The notes beneath the pieces were generated by a model, which was not told the origin of the DNA, did no database searches, and was given only the letters and a program-made list of their open reading frames with translations. Of a DNA stretch of 64,000 bases, positions 9,350 through 19,003 are shown in pieces. The position numbers were made by a program, and so were the translations under genes. Every line of letters starts with the position of its first letter. The stretch's first letter is position 1. The DNA comes from Bradyrhizobium arachidis. Lineage in GTDB: Bacteria > Pseudomonadota > Alphaproteobacteria > Rhizobiales > Xanthobacteraceae. The stretch lies in assembly GCF_015291705.1 (NCBI RefSeq), contig NZ_CP030050.1:186001-250000 (forward strand), written 5' to 3'.

Positions 9350-10873
9350 ATGAACTACGGGGAAGATCGGATGGGCCTGCGCCTTCGGGGGAAGCGCGCG
9401 CGCTCGTCCTTAGCAGGGGCAATGCTGATGCTGGGGCTGGTCGCAGCCCCCGATTTCGTCACCGCCGCGGATGCGCCGGTCGGCGACCAGGCGCCGATGC
9501 AGGCGCCGCCGGATCTCAGCATATCGCCGGTTTCGACCATTGCATCGGCCCGCACGCGGTTCCTCTCGCTTGGCGTGGGCAAATCCGTCGTCATCGACCT
9601 GCCGCGCGAGGTCAAGGACGTGCTGGTGGCCGATCCCAAGATCGCCAACGCGGTGATCCGCTCGGCCCAGCGCGCCTACATCATCGGCGGCCAGGTCGGC
9701 CAGACCAATGTCGTGTTCTTCACCGCCGACGGCCAGCAGGTCGCCGCCTACGACATCGCGGTGAAGCGCGATCTCAACGGCATGCGCGCGGCGCTGCGCC
9801 AGTCGCTGCCGGGCGTGCAGATCGAAGGCGTCGGCGACAGCGTGATGCTGACCGGCTCGGTGTCGAGCCCGGTCGAGGCCCAGCAGGCCGGTGACGTCGC
9901 CGCAAAGCTCGTCGGCGGCTCGGACAAGGTCGTCAACAACATCGTCGTGCGCGGCCGCGACCAGGTGATGCTCAAGGTCGTCGTCGGCGAAGTCAGGCGC
10001 GACATCGTCAAGCAGCTCGGCGTCGATCTCAGCGCCAGCCTGAACGCCGGCACTGCGGTGGTGAATTTCAACAATACGAACCCGTTCACGGTCTCCGGCG
10101 GCCCGCTGGTCGGCACCAACGGGCTCGGCGTCGCCGGCATGGCCAAGGGCGTGGCCACCGTCAGTGCCACAATGCGCGCGATGGAAACCGCCGGCGTGAT
10201 GCGCACCTTGGCCGAACCGAGCCTGACGGCGATCTCGGGCGAATCCGCGACCTTCATCGCGGGCGGCGAATTCCCGATTCCCGCAGGCTATTCCTGCGAT
10301 CCCATCACCCACGTCTGTACCACCCAGATCTCCTACAAGAAGTTCGGCATCTCGCTGAACTTCACGCCGGTCGTGCTCAGCGAAGGCCGCATCAGCCTGC
10401 GGGTCATGACCGAGGTCTCGGAGCTGTCGAACCAGCAGGCGATCACCGTGACGCAGGCGGTGTCGTCGTCCGTGAACAACTCGATCACGATCCCCTCGAT
10501 CCAGACCCGCCGCGCCGAGACCACGCTGGAAATTCCCTCGGGCGGCTCGATGGCGATGGCCGGCCTGATCCAGCAGCAGACCAAGCAGGCGATCAACGGC
10601 CTGCCCGGAATCGACCAGGTGCCGATCCTCGGCGCGCTGTTCCGCAGCCAGGACTTCGTCAACAACGAGACCGAGCTGATGGTGATCGTGACGCCCTACG
10701 TGGTGCGCGCGGTCGCCCAGAAAGAATTGTCGCGGCCCGATGACGGCTTTGCACCGGCCTCGGATGCGCAGACCGCGCTGCTCGGCCGCATGAACCGCCT
10801 CTATGGCATCGCGGGCCGCCGCGTCGATCCGATCGACGGCTTCCGCGGCGATTTCGGCTTCATCATCGACTGA
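9350..10873 (+). CDS. cpaC: Tad pilus secretin CpaC (RcpA)
   Basis: A 507-residue type II/III secretin forming the outer-membrane pore of the Tad pilus machine. It has a signal peptide in residues ~20-42 and a pilus N-terminal domain (FLSLGVGKSVVIDLPREVKDVLVADP). A BON-like segment (VQIEGVGDSVMLTGSVSS) and the secretin domain follow, with VMRTLAEPSLTAISGE, GGEFPIP and PILGALFRSQDF. ATG 9371 is an alternative start. It lies in the cpaB-E operon. Confidence 0.95.
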   Translation: MNYGEDRMGLRLRGKRARSSLAGAMLMLGLVAAPDFVTAADAPVGDQAPMQAPPDLSISPVSTIASARTRFLSLGVGKSVVIDLPREVKDVLVADPKIANAVIRSAQRAYIIGGQVGQTNVVFFTADGQQVAAYDIAVKRDLNGMRAALRQSLPGVQIEGVGDSVMLTGSVSSPVEAQQAGDVAAKLVGGSDKVVNNIVVRGRDQVMLKVVVGEVRRDIVKQLGVDLSASLNAGTAVVNFNNTNPFTVSGGPLVGTNGLGVAGMAKGVATVSATMRAMETAGVMRTLAEPSLTAISGESATFIAGGEFPIPAGYSCDPITHVCTTQISYKKFGISLNFTPVVLSEGRISLRVMTEVSELSNQQAITVTQAVSSSVNNSITIPSIQTRRAETTLEIPSGGSMAMAGLIQQQTKQAINGLPGIDQVPILGALFRSQDFVNNETELMVIVTPYVVRAVAQKELSRPDDGFAPASDAQTALLGRMNRLYGIAGRRVDPIDGFRGDFGFIID

Positions 10874-10925
10874 GACCGACGGCTTGGGGGCCGGGGCGAG
10901 ACACGGGGCAGGAGGGGATAAGGCG

Positions 10926-11660
10926 ATGACGAAGATGACAGCCGATCGACGTCGCAGCTTACGGATTGCGCTGGCGCTGACGGGGCTCTCCGTCCTGCTC
11001 GGCGCCTGCAACACCACTGGCGAAATCGTCACCCAGACGGTGCCGACCGACTACCGCCAGCGCCACCCGATCGCGGTGCAGGAAGGCAAGAAGTCGATCG
11101 TGATCTTCGTCGGCAAGGCCAGAGGCGGCCTCTCGGCCGCGCAGCACGCCGACGTCGCCGGCATCGCCCGGGACTGGGTGCGCGAAGGCACCGGCGCCGT
11201 CGTGGTCGACGTGCCCGTGGACACCGCGAATTCACGCGCCGCGGCGGCGACCTATCAGGAGATCCGCTCCGTGCTCGCCTCCGGCGGCGTGCCGTCGCGC
11301 GCCATCGTCCAGCATCGCTACCGCCCCGAGGATCCCGGACTGCTGCCGACCATCCGCCTGAGCTATTCGAAGATCACGGCCGTCGCGGGCCCCTGCGGGC
11401 TGTGGCCGGAAGACGTCGGTCCGTCCATCCTCGATCCCGGCTACAACGAGAACCATCCCTACTTCAATCTCGGCTGCGCCAGCCAGCGTAACCTCGCGGC
11501 CATGATCGACAATCCCGCCGACCTCGAGCAGCCGCGCGCGGAGACGCCGGCCTATACCGCGCGGCGCGAGATCGCCTTCGACCGTTACCGCAAGGGCTCG
11601 ACGACCGCGACCACCTATCCAGAGTCCGACAGGGCCAAACTGAGCGACACAGGCAAATGA
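10926..11660 (+). CDS. cpaD: Tad pilus assembly lipoprotein CpaD
   Basis: A 244-residue lipoprotein with lipobox LLGAC (residues ~21-25), implicated in outer-membrane assembly or stability of the CpaC secretin. The CpaD family pattern is visible: TDYRQRHPIAV near the N-terminus and HPYFNLGCASQRNLAAMIDNPADL in the second half. The start at 10926 places the signal peptide correctly; the open frame to 10803 runs back into cpaC. Its last 4 bp overlap cpaE (ATGA), indicating translational coupling. Confidence 0.94.
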   Translation: MTKMTADRRRSLRIALALTGLSVLLGACNTTGEIVTQTVPTDYRQRHPIAVQEGKKSIVIFVGKARGGLSAAQHADVAGIARDWVREGTGAVVVDVPVDTANSRAAAATYQEIRSVLASGGVPSRAIVQHRYRPEDPGLLPTIRLSYSKITAVAGPCGLWPEDVGPSILDPGYNENHPYFNLGCASQRNLAAMIDNPADLEQPRAETPAYTARREIAFDRYRKGSTTATTYPESDRAKLSDTGK

Positions 11661-12946
11661 CCAGCGTCCACGACGAAGAGGCGGACGATCCGCAGCACCC
11701 CGAGGAACACATTGCGCCGGTTCCTCGCATCTCCGTGCAGGCCTTTTGCGAGACCGAGCAGACGCTCCAGGCGGTGATCGCCGCCGGGCAGGACCGCCGG
11801 CTCGCCAAGGCGCATCTGACCGCCAAGAGCGGCGGCCTCGCCGCGGCGATCGAAGTCTACGATTCGATGCCGACACCGAACGTCATCGTGATCGAGTCCG
11901 ACGGTACGCGCGACATCCTCGAGGGTCTCGACGATCTCGCCGGCGTCTGCGATCCCGGCACCCGCGTGGTGGTGATCGGCAATCCCAACGACACCGCGCC
12001 CTATCGCGAGCTGGTCCGCCGCGGCGTCAACGACTATGTGGTGGGACCGGTCGAGACCCTCGACGTCGTCCGCTCCATCTGCAGCCTGTTCTCGGCGTCC
12101 GAAGCCATCATCACCGGCCGCGTCATTGCCGTGGTCGGCGCCAAGGGTGGCGTCGGCGCGTCCACGGTCGCGCACAACGTCGCCTGGACCATCGCGCGCG
12201 ACCTCGCGCTCGATTCCGTCGTGATCGATCTCGACCTTGCCTTCGGCACCGCCGGCCTCGACTACAACCAGGACCCGGTGCAGGGCATCGCCAATGCGGT
12301 GCTGTCGCAGGACCGCCCCGACACGGCGCTGATGGAACGCCTGCTCGCCAAATGCACCGACCGCCTCAGCCTTCTTGCTGCACCCGCCACGCTTGACCGC
12401 GTCTACGATTTCGGCGCGGAAGCCTTTGATGCGGTGTTCGACACGCTGCGCATGACCACGCCCTGCATCGTGCTCGACGTGCCCCATCAATGGTCGGGCT
12501 GGACGCGGCGCGCGCTGGTCAATGCCGACGACATCGTGATCGTGGCCGAGCCTGATCTTGCCAACCTGCGCAACACCAAGAACATGCTCAGCGTGCTCAA
12601 GGCGGCGCGGCCGAACGACCGGCCGCCGCTGTACTGCATCAACCAGGTCGGCATGCACAAGCGCGCCGAGATCGAGGTCAAGGCATTTGCCAAGACCATG
12701 GAGAGCCAGCCGCTCGCGGTGATCCCGTTCGATTCGAAACTGTTCTCGACCGCAGCCAACAACGGCCAGATGATCGCGGAGGTGTCCAGGAGTCACCGCA
12801 CCACCGAGCTGTTCCAGAATATGGCGAACCGCCTCGCCGGCCGCGGCGAGGTGAAGAAGCCGAAGCGCTCGCTGCTCGGTCCGCTGCTGAAGAAGCTGAA
12901 GGGCCGGTCAAGCCGCAGCTCCGCGCCGCACCGCAAGGCGTCGTAA
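11657..12946 (+). CDS. cpaE: Tad pilus polar localisation ATPase CpaE (TadZ)
   Basis: A 429-residue MinD/ParA-like protein that places the Tad machine, often at a cell pole. The N-terminal ~150 residues form an atypical receiver-like domain (VIVIESDG, VVVIGNPNDT). The ATPase begins with the deviant Walker A VVGAKGGVGASTVAHN, followed by VIDLDLAFGTAGLD and IVLDVPHQW. The C-terminus is basic. No cpaF/tadA ATPase or tadB/tadC membrane genes follow; the next gene, tadD, is on the other strand after 56 bp. Confidence 0.95.
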   Translation: MTSVHDEEADDPQHPEEHIAPVPRISVQAFCETEQTLQAVIAAGQDRRLAKAHLTAKSGGLAAAIEVYDSMPTPNVIVIESDGTRDILEGLDDLAGVCDPGTRVVVIGNPNDTAPYRELVRRGVNDYVVGPVETLDVVRSICSLFSASEAIITGRVIAVVGAKGGVGASTVAHNVAWTIARDLALDSVVIDLDLAFGTAGLDYNQDPVQGIANAVLSQDRPDTALMERLLAKCTDRLSLLAAPATLDRVYDFGAEAFDAVFDTLRMTTPCIVLDVPHQWSGWTRRALVNADDIVIVAEPDLANLRNTKNMLSVLKAARPNDRPPLYCINQVGMHKRAEIEVKAFAKTMESQPLAVIPFDSKLFSTAANNGQMIAEVSRSHRTTELFQNMANRLAGRGEVKKPKRSLLGPLLKKLKGRSSRSSAPHRKAS

Positions 12947-13002
12947 GCTCTCCGTCGGAGCGCTAGGTGAGTCTCATCCCATAAGGCGTCTATAGAGGCC
13001 GG

Positions 13003-13776
13003 CTACCTGTCCGCCCGCTGCTGCTTCTTTGCCAGCAGCTGCCGCAGCGCCGTGACCTTGGCCGCGGCCTGGTCCGGCGGCAGATCGGCCTTCACGAGGA
13101 TTTCGGCCTCGGACTCGCGGCCCTGCAATCCCAGCACGAGTGCGAGATTGGCACGGACCCGCGCATCGTTCTGATTGCGCTGATAGGCGCGGCCGAGCAC
13201 CTGTTCGGCCTTCGGCAGATTGTTCTGCAGCACGTAGGACAGGCCGAGATTGGACAGCACGGTCGGCTCGTCGGGCGCGATCTTCAGCGCCGCGGCGTAA
13301 TATTGCTGCGCTTCCTCGTTGCGGCCGAGCTGATCGAGCGCCGCGCCCTGCGCCGACAGAATGCGCCAGTCGGGATCCTCGGGCGAATGCGCGCGGCCGA
13401 GCACGTCGAAGGCCTGCTGGAAATTGCCGTTGTCGGCGAGCGCACGGCCATAGCCGGCGAGCAGCGCCTTGTTGCTGGGATGACCGAGCACGGCCTGCTC
13501 CAGCACCGCGACCGCCTGCGCGCGCTGGCCGCTCTCGCGCAGCGCCTTGCCGTATTCCAGCGCGACGTTGGGATCACTGGGCTTGGCGCGATAGCGCTCG
13601 CGCAAGGTGTCCATGTCCGACTTCGGATCGGCCTTGCCGGCTGTCTCCGATTTGCCGCCAAGCGCGCCGGTGACGTCCTCGAGGCCGGTGGTCTGACAGC
13701 CGCCGAGGGCAAGTGCCAGGAACGCGGACAACAGATATCGCGCCGGGGGAGAGGCAACGGGCAAACGCTTGGACAT
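13003..13776 (-). CDS. tadD: TadD-like tetratricopeptide lipoprotein
   Basis: A 257-residue protein with a lipoprotein signal (FLALALGGC lipobox) followed by about four TPR units (e.g. VALEYGKALRESGQRAQAVAVLEQA, and TVLSNLGLSYVLQNNLPKAEQVLGRA). Length, lipobox and TPR content match TadD of Tad/Flp pilus clusters. It converges with cpaE, 56 bp away, so it belongs to the same locus but is transcribed separately. TPR lipoproteins of other systems look alike, so the assignment leans on context. Confidence 0.85.
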   Translation of the reverse strand: MSKRLPVASPPARYLLSAFLALALGGCQTTGLEDVTGALGGKSETAGKADPKSDMDTLRERYRAKPSDPNVALEYGKALRESGQRAQAVAVLEQAVLGHPSNKALLAGYGRALADNGNFQQAFDVLGRAHSPEDPDWRILSAQGAALDQLGRNEEAQQYYAAALKIAPDEPTVLSNLGLSYVLQNNLPKAEQVLGRAYQRNQNDARVRANLALVLGLQGRESEAEILVKADLPPDQAAAKVTALRQLLAKKQQRADR

Positions 13777-13856
13777 ACTCTGATCACTCGGCGACTGATC
13801 AGAGATGCTTTGCCTATTAACGCTAAAGTCCCGTTAAAGAGACAGTCGTTCAGACC

Positions 13857-14102
13857 TTAGTCGGTGAATTCGGCGCCGAATTCGCAGCCGATACGCCAGC
13901 GCAGGCGGCATTGGCGGGAATAGTCCGGCGCGAAGATGATGGTGAATTGCGGCGGCACTTCCAGAAATTCAGCCACGACCTTCACGCCGCCATCCGAGAT
14001 ATCCGTGATCGTGCAATCCCGCGGCAGCGAGCCCGCGCCAAAATGAATCTTGGCGAGCCGGCTGCACACCCGACGTTCGCTTCTCCGGCGATTTGCAAGC
14101 AT
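13857..14102 (-). CDS. Single-domain PilZ protein (c-di-GMP receptor type)
   Basis: An 81-residue protein consisting of little more than a PilZ domain. RRRSERR near the N-terminus and DISDGG about 25 residues later are the RxxxR and D/NxSxxG motifs that bind cyclic-di-GMP. FGAEF near the end closes the barrel. It starts with ATG at 14102 and is upstream of tadD on the same strand (80-bp gap). A role in pilus or surface behaviour is inference from its position. Two diguanylate cyclases occur elsewhere in the window. Confidence 0.88.
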   Translation of the reverse strand: MLANRRRSERRVCSRLAKIHFGAGSLPRDCTITDISDGGVKVVAEFLEVPPQFTIIFAPDYSRQCRLRWRIGCEFGAEFTD

Positions 14103-14326
14103 TTGAACTGTTCACCCGTTAGACCACGGCCCATCCCGCACCTTAGAAGTAGCGAACATTCGTTGGGATGTGCTGAGCGCAGCCGCTCGCATTCGAGGCT
14201 TAGTGTCTGGCCCCCGTTTACGGCTCGTTAAGACTTGCCTCGCCCGGAAATGTTCCCGTATTGTTCTTGCGGAGTGCGCCGGGCTCTGCTACCCTCGATT
14301 GTACGAGAGGGCAGGCTGGTTCGGGC

Positions 14327-15865
14327 ATGGTTCAGCGGGTTTCTACCGTCGCCTTTGAGGGGATCGAGGCTCGTGCGGTCGACGTGCAGGTGCAGGTCGC
14401 GCCGGGCCTGCCGGCCTTTGCCATCGTCGGCCTGCCGGACAAGGCGGTTTCGGAGGCGCGCGAACGCGTGCGCTCGGCGCTGATCGCCTCGGGGCTGGCG
14501 CTGCCGGCGCGGCGGATCATCGTCAATCTGGCGCCGGCCGACCTGCCGAAGGAAGGCAGCCATTACGACCTGCCGATCGCGCTCGGGCTGATGGCGGCGA
14601 TCGGCGCGATCCCGCCGGATGCGCTGACGGGGTTTACCGTGCTGGGCGAGCTCGGTCTCGACGGCTCGATCGCGCCGGTGGCCGGCGTCCTGCCGGCCGC
14701 GATCGGCGCCAATATGCGCGAGGAAGGCTTGATCTGCCCGGCGTCTTGCGGCTCCGAAGCGGCCTGGGCGAGCCCGGACATCCAGATCATCGCCGCAAGC
14801 TCGCTGATCCAGATCGCCAACCACTTCAAGGGCACGCAGGTGCTGTCGCGTCCCTCGCCGAAGGTGCACGAGGCCGCCGCCTCCACGCTCGACCTGCGCG
14901 ACATCAAGGGCCAGGAGAGCGCCAAGCGCGCGCTGGAGATCGCGGCCGCCGGCGGACACCATCTCCTGATGATCGGCGCGCCCGGCGCCGGCAAATCGAT
15001 GCTGGCGGCGCGCCTGCCCTCGATCCTGCCGCCGCTGTCGCCGGGCGAATTGCTCGAGGTCTCGATGATCGCCTCCGTTGCCGGCGAGATCGAAGGCGGC
15101 GCGCTGACCGCGCGGCGGCCGTTCCGCTCGCCGCATCATTCGGCCAGCATGGCGGCGCTGACAGGCGGCGGCATGCGCGCAAAGCCCGGCGAGATCTCGC
15201 TGGCGCATCAGGGCGTGCTGTTCCTCGACGAGCTGCCGGAGTTCGATCCGCGCGTCTTGGATTCGCTGCGCCAGCCGCTGGAGAACGGAGAGGTCGCGGT
15301 GTCGCGCGCAAACCACCGCGTCACTTATCCGGCGCGCTTCATGCTGGTCGCAGCGATGAATCCGTGCCGCTGCGGCAACGCGTTCGAGCCGGGCTATGCC
15401 TGCAAGCGCGGCCGCGTCGATCGCTGCACCGGCGACTACCAGGCGCGCATCTCCGGCCCGCTGATGGACCGCATCGATTTGCGCATCGAGGTGCCCGCGG
15501 TCACCGCAGCCGATCTGATCCTGCCGCCGCCGGCGGAAGGATCCGCCGAAGTCGCCGCGCGCGTCGCGGCGGCGCGCGACATCCAGCTTGCACGCTATGC
15601 CGATGCCGGCCTGCCCAATGTCCGCACCAACGCCGAAGCGCCCGCCTCCGTGCTGGAGGACGTCGCCAAGCCCGACGCACAGGGACAGAAACTCTTGCGC
15701 GACGCTGCCGAGACCATGCGGCTATCGGCGCGCGGCTATCACCGCGTGCTGCGGGTGGCACGCACGCTCGCCGACCTCGACAATGCCGACAAGATCGGCC
15801 GGCTGCATCTCGCCGAGGCCCTGTCCTACCGCGCACTCGCGGAGGATGTGCGGCAGCTCGCCTGA
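14327..15865 (+). CDS. YifB/ComM family Mg-chelatase-like AAA ATPase
   Basis: A 512-residue protein from ATG 14327 (MVQRVSTVAFEGIEA, the usual family start; the open frame extends upstream to 14261). The N-terminal Lon-protease-like fold has VGLPDKAVSEARERVRSAL and NLAPADLPKEGSHYDLPIAL. The AAA core has Walker A GAPGAGKS, Walker B LFLDELPEF and NPCRCG. ComM helicases promote branch migration during recombination of transforming DNA in some species, but this is not tested for most homologues. Confidence 0.95.
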   Translation: MVQRVSTVAFEGIEARAVDVQVQVAPGLPAFAIVGLPDKAVSEARERVRSALIASGLALPARRIIVNLAPADLPKEGSHYDLPIALGLMAAIGAIPPDALTGFTVLGELGLDGSIAPVAGVLPAAIGANMREEGLICPASCGSEAAWASPDIQIIAASSLIQIANHFKGTQVLSRPSPKVHEAAASTLDLRDIKGQESAKRALEIAAAGGHHLLMIGAPGAGKSMLAARLPSILPPLSPGELLEVSMIASVAGEIEGGALTARRPFRSPHHSASMAALTGGGMRAKPGEISLAHQGVLFLDELPEFDPRVLDSLRQPLENGEVAVSRANHRVTYPARFMLVAAMNPCRCGNAFEPGYACKRGRVDRCTGDYQARISGPLMDRIDLRIEVPAVTAADLILPPPAEGSAEVAARVAAARDIQLARYADAGLPNVRTNAEAPASVLEDVAKPDAQGQKLLRDAAETMRLSARGYHRVLRVARTLADLDNADKIGRLHLAEALSYRALAEDVRQLA

Positions 15866-15976
15866 TCATTCTGCGCATCAACCCGGCGGTAACGAGTTTC
15901 CTTTACGCTCTGCAAACCATAAGGCCATGCGTTCTTAAGGGGACAGTTCCCGAGCGGCCTTGGTGAGTAGAGTGTC

Positions 15977-16444
15977 ATGTTGCGTTTCAAGATCCTGGCC
16001 TCGGTTGTTCCCTTGTTGGCGGCTGCGGTGTTCGCCCGCGGCGAGATCGGATCGGTCTCGCATCCCTGCATCGCTCTCGGCGAAACCTCGGTCGAGCTGA
16101 CATCGCTGTTCTGGACCGCCGGTGTCCATGTCGCCTTCACCGACGATCCCGACAAGGCAACGGTGCGGGTTCAGATCACCGATGATGCGGACGCTGCGGA
16201 CTTCGCCGTCGTCGACGACGGCCTCGGGTCCGAGCCGGACTCCTGCGAGGCTACTGCGTCGAACCGCCTCGTCTCGATTGCCGCGCAGCCCGTCGATGGC
16301 GGTCCGGTGATCTATCTCTCCACCGAGGGACCGGCGGATTACCGCATCTATGTGCGCTCGCGGACGTTCTCCCAGCGCGAGGCGGCGGCGCTGATCGTCG
16401 GCGCCCGCGGCGGCCACCGCCACCTCCATGCTGCCTCGCTCTAG
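15977..16444 (+). CDS. Hypothetical exported protein
   Basis: A 155-residue protein starting MLRFKILASVVPLLAAAVFARG, a plausible signal peptide or N-terminal anchor. The rest is acidic in the middle (ITDDADAADFAVVDDG) with conserved-looking Tyr/Arg patches (DYRIYVRSRTFSQREAAALIV). I do not recognise the family. It lies between the YifB-type gene and a hybrid histidine kinase on the same strand, with a repeat element separating it from the kinase. Its codon usage looks like that of its neighbours. Confidence 0.65.
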   Translation: MLRFKILASVVPLLAAAVFARGEIGSVSHPCIALGETSVELTSLFWTAGVHVAFTDDPDKATVRVQITDDADAADFAVVDDGLGSEPDSCEATASNRLVSIAAQPVDGGPVIYLSTEGPADYRIYVRSRTFSQREAAALIVGARGGHRHLHAASL

Positions 16445-16448
16445 GTTT

Positions 16449-16518
16449 GAGCATGATCTTTCCGGAAAACCGCTGCACACTTTGCGCAAACGCGGCCCTT
16501 CGGGTCCGGATCATGCTC
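16449..16518. repeat. Palindromic repeat, family G (copy 1)
   Basis: GAGCATGATC at the left and GATCATGCTC at the right bound a 70-bp element with an internal hairpin. A second copy lies at 23760-23808. The GAGCATGATC..GATCATGCTC element is familiar from Bradyrhizobium intergenic regions (from memory). Confidence 0.8.
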
Positions 16519-16634
16519 TGAGGCATTAACACCTCGTCAACCCTGTTTGGAGGCTGCCCCAAAGCCTCAAACTGTTCGCAAGGTCGGCACGACATCGTCG
16601 CACGCGCTGGCAGCGGGGTTTCGGATAAGGGTCG

Positions 16635-18866
16635 GTGGAGATGGATCGGATGTTCCGGATCAAGGTGCGCATGCGCCGCTTCAGGCGGCGGCATCCCCGC
16701 ATCGCCTTCGCGATCCGCTCCTTCATGATCTTCTCGGCGACCTTCGGTGGCGCCTATGGTTTCGTCACCGGCAGCCGGGCCGAGAATTCCGGCTACGATC
16801 CCCACGCCTTTGCGATCGGCGCGAGCTTCCTGTTCGCGCTCGCCTGCCTCGGCCTTGCCACGCTGAGCATGCGCCTGCGCTTCGTCAACAAACGGATGCG
16901 CAAGCTCGCCGCGCATAACGAGGCGCTGATCGACCGCAATTGGGAGCTGAAGGAAGCCGAGGAGCGCGCGCGCAGCCTGTTCGAGCAGCAGGGCGATCTG
17001 ATCGTGCTGCGCGACACCCAGGGCCGCATCACCTTCGCCAATGACGCCTATTGCGCGCTCGCGGGGCAGCCGCGCGGCGCGCTGGTCGGCACGCGATTTG
17101 ACTTTGACGTGCTGGAGCAGGGCGACAGCGCGCGCGAGAGCAGCGGCACGCGCGTCCACGACCAGAAGATCGCAACCCCGCTCGGCGCGCGCTGGATCGC
17201 CTGGCGCGAAGGCTATGTCCGGCTCGACGCCGGCCAGCCCGCCGAATTGCAGAGCGTCGGGCGCGACGTCACCGACCGCACCGAGAGCGAACGCGCGCTG
17301 TCCGATGCGCGCGACCAGGCCGACGCCGCCAACCGCGCCAAATCGCGCTTCCTGGCGATGGCCTCGCACGAGATTCGCACGCCGCTGAACGGCATCATTG
17401 GCATGGGCGGGCTGTTGCTCGACACCACGCTGACGCCGGAGCAGACGACCTACGCCAGGGCAGTGAAGACATCGGGCGAAGCCTTGATGGCGCTGATCGA
17501 GGAGCTGCTCGACTATTCCAAGATCGAGGCCGGCAAGCTTGATCTCGAACTGCGCCCGTTCGCGCTCTCCACCCTGATCGAGGAGATCACAGAGCTGCTG
17601 GCGCCGCGCGCGCAGGCCAAGCAGCTCGAGATTGCCGCCTATGTCGACGAGCGCCTGCCGCTGGAAGTGGTCGGCGACGCCGCACGGCTGCGTCAGGTGC
17701 TGCTCAACCTCGCCGGCAACGCCATCAAGTTCACGGCAAACGGCGGGGTCGCGCTGATCGTCGAGCCCGGCATCTGGCAGAATGAGATCAGTTTTCTGGT
17801 GCGCGACACCGGCATCGGCATCGCACCCGACGCGCAGCAGCGCATCTTCCGCGAATTCGAGCAGGCCGACGCGCGCGTCGCCCGCACCTATGGCGGCACC
17901 GGGCTTGGCCTTGCCATCAGCGAGCGCATCGTCAAGCGCATGGGCGGCCGCATCACGCTGACGAGCGAGCCGGGCAAGGGGGCAACCTTCGAGGTCGCGC
18001 TGCCGCTGGCGGCATCGCCGGGCGGCGCAGGACAGACGGCGTTTCCGAACCCTGACCTTACCGGGAAGTCGATCCTGCTGGTTGCCGACGGCATCGAGGC
18101 CTCGCTGATCGCGCGGCGCCTGGAACGCTGGGGCGGCCAGACCTGCATGACGTCCGATGCCTCGGTCGCGGAAGCGCTGCTGCCGGAGCGATCCTGGCAC
18201 GCAATGCTGGTCGATCGCGCGATCGGCGCAGCCATCGCCGACCGGCTTGGCGGGCTGGCGCGCGCGCATGCGGCGCAGCGGCTGGTGCTGCTGACGTCGA
18301 GCTCGCGCCACGAGAAGTTTTCGGCTGATTTCACCGGCTTCCTGGTCAAGCCCTTACGCGCCGCCTCGCTCGCCGCACGGCTCGCGCTGACGCCCGAGGT
18401 CGCCTCGCCCGACCTCGCGCCGGAGCCGCCGGCCGACTCCACCGGCGCAGCCCCGGCAAGGGGCATGTCGATCCTCGTCGCCGAGGACAATGAGATCAAC
18501 GCGCTGCTGATGCGCTCGCTGCTGACAAAACTCGGTCACCGCGTCGTCATCGCCGTCCATGGCGAGGCCGCGCTGGAGTCCTGGCTCGCGGCGGCATCGG
18601 CGGGCACGCCCTATGATCTCGTGCTGATGGACATCCAGATGCCGCAGCTCGACGGCATCGAGGCGACCAAACGCATCCGCGCCCATGAGGCCGCTACCGG
18701 CGGCCAGCACACGCCGATCCTCGCGCTCACCGCCAATACGCTGGTGGAAGATCGCTACGCCTGTTTCGAGGCCGGGATGAACGGGTTTCTGATCAAGCCG
18801 CTCGATCGCGAGAAGCTGGAAGAGGCGCTGACCGGACTGGCGGCAGCGCGGCATCTGGCGGTGTAG
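16635..18866 (+). CDS. PAS-containing hybrid sensor histidine kinase with two receiver domains
   Basis: A 743-residue membrane hybrid kinase (GTG 16635; ATG 16641 also possible). Two membrane segments (~26-46, ~60-80) and a coiled stretch are followed by PAS (~112-220) and a DHp domain with His245 in [12 protein letters not shown]. The ATPase follows ([20 protein letters not shown]). The first receiver-like domain (~478-582) keeps Asp527 and Lys572 but has only one acid in its N-terminal pocket (VADG). The second (~611-735) is canonical, with EDNEIN, Asp666 in MDIQMP and Lys721. No partner regulator lies adjacent. The signal is unknown. Confidence 0.92.
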   Translation: MEMDRMFRIKVRMRRFRRRHPRIAFAIRSFMIFSATFGGAYGFVTGSRAENSGYDPHAFAIGASFLFALACLGLATLSMRLRFVNKRMRKLAAHNEALIDRNWELKEAEERARSLFEQQGDLIVLRDTQGRITFANDAYCALAGQPRGALVGTRFDFDVLEQGDSARESSGTRVHDQKIATPLGARWIAWREGYVRLDAGQPAELQSVGRDVTDRTESERALSDARDQADAANRAKSRFLAMASHEIRTPLNGIIGMGGLLLDTTLTPEQTTYARAVKTSGEALMALIEELLDYSKIEAGKLDLELRPFALSTLIEEITELLAPRAQAKQLEIAAYVDERLPLEVVGDAARLRQVLLNLAGNAIKFTANGGVALIVEPGIWQNEISFLVRDTGIGIAPDAQQRIFREFEQADARVARTYGGTGLGLAISERIVKRMGGRITLTSEPGKGATFEVALPLAASPGGAGQTAFPNPDLTGKSILLVADGIEASLIARRLERWGGQTCMTSDASVAEALLPERSWHAMLVDRAIGAAIADRLGGLARAHAAQRLVLLTSSSRHEKFSADFTGFLVKPLRAASLAARLALTPEVASPDLAPEPPADSTGAAPARGMSILVAEDNEINALLMRSLLTKLGHRVVIAVHGEAALESWLAAASAGTPYDLVLMDIQMPQLDGIEATKRIRAHEAATGGQHTPILALTANTLVEDRYACFEAGMNGFLIKPLDREKLEEALTGLAAARHLAV

Positions 18867-18877
18867 CCACATCGAAG

Positions 18878-18980
18878 GTGCCGTAGGGTGGCAAAGCGAA
18901 GCGATGCCCACGCATCGTTCGACAACAGGCACAGAGCGTGGGCACGGCGCTTCGCGCCTTTGCCCACCCTACTACGGCAC
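18878..18980. repeat. Palindromic repeat, family A (copy 2)
   Basis: The outer arms GTGCCGTAG and CTACGGCAC enclose GGGTGG..GCAAAGCGAAGCG and CTTTGCCCACCCTAC. The copy lies between the convergent hybrid kinase and coaA genes. It differs from copy 1 by small indels near the arms. Confidence 0.9.
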
Positions 18981-19003
18981 CGCGGCCTACGGCTACAGCA
19001 CCG

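Noticed and set aside
9410..11032. 540-residue minus-strand open frame opposite cpaC-cpaD
   Set aside because: His/Asp/Arg-rich translation with no domain, fully antisense to well-supported genes; a by-product of high GC.
16526..16545. TTAACACCTCGTCAAC upstream of the hybrid kinase as a CtrA site
   Set aside because: One mismatch in the second half and no CCAT extension; too weak to call beside the exact site at 61293.
16251..18311. 686-residue minus-strand open frame opposite the hybrid kinase
   Set aside because: Low-complexity Arg/Gln/Leu translation and no motif; the kinase on the other strand has all expected domains.
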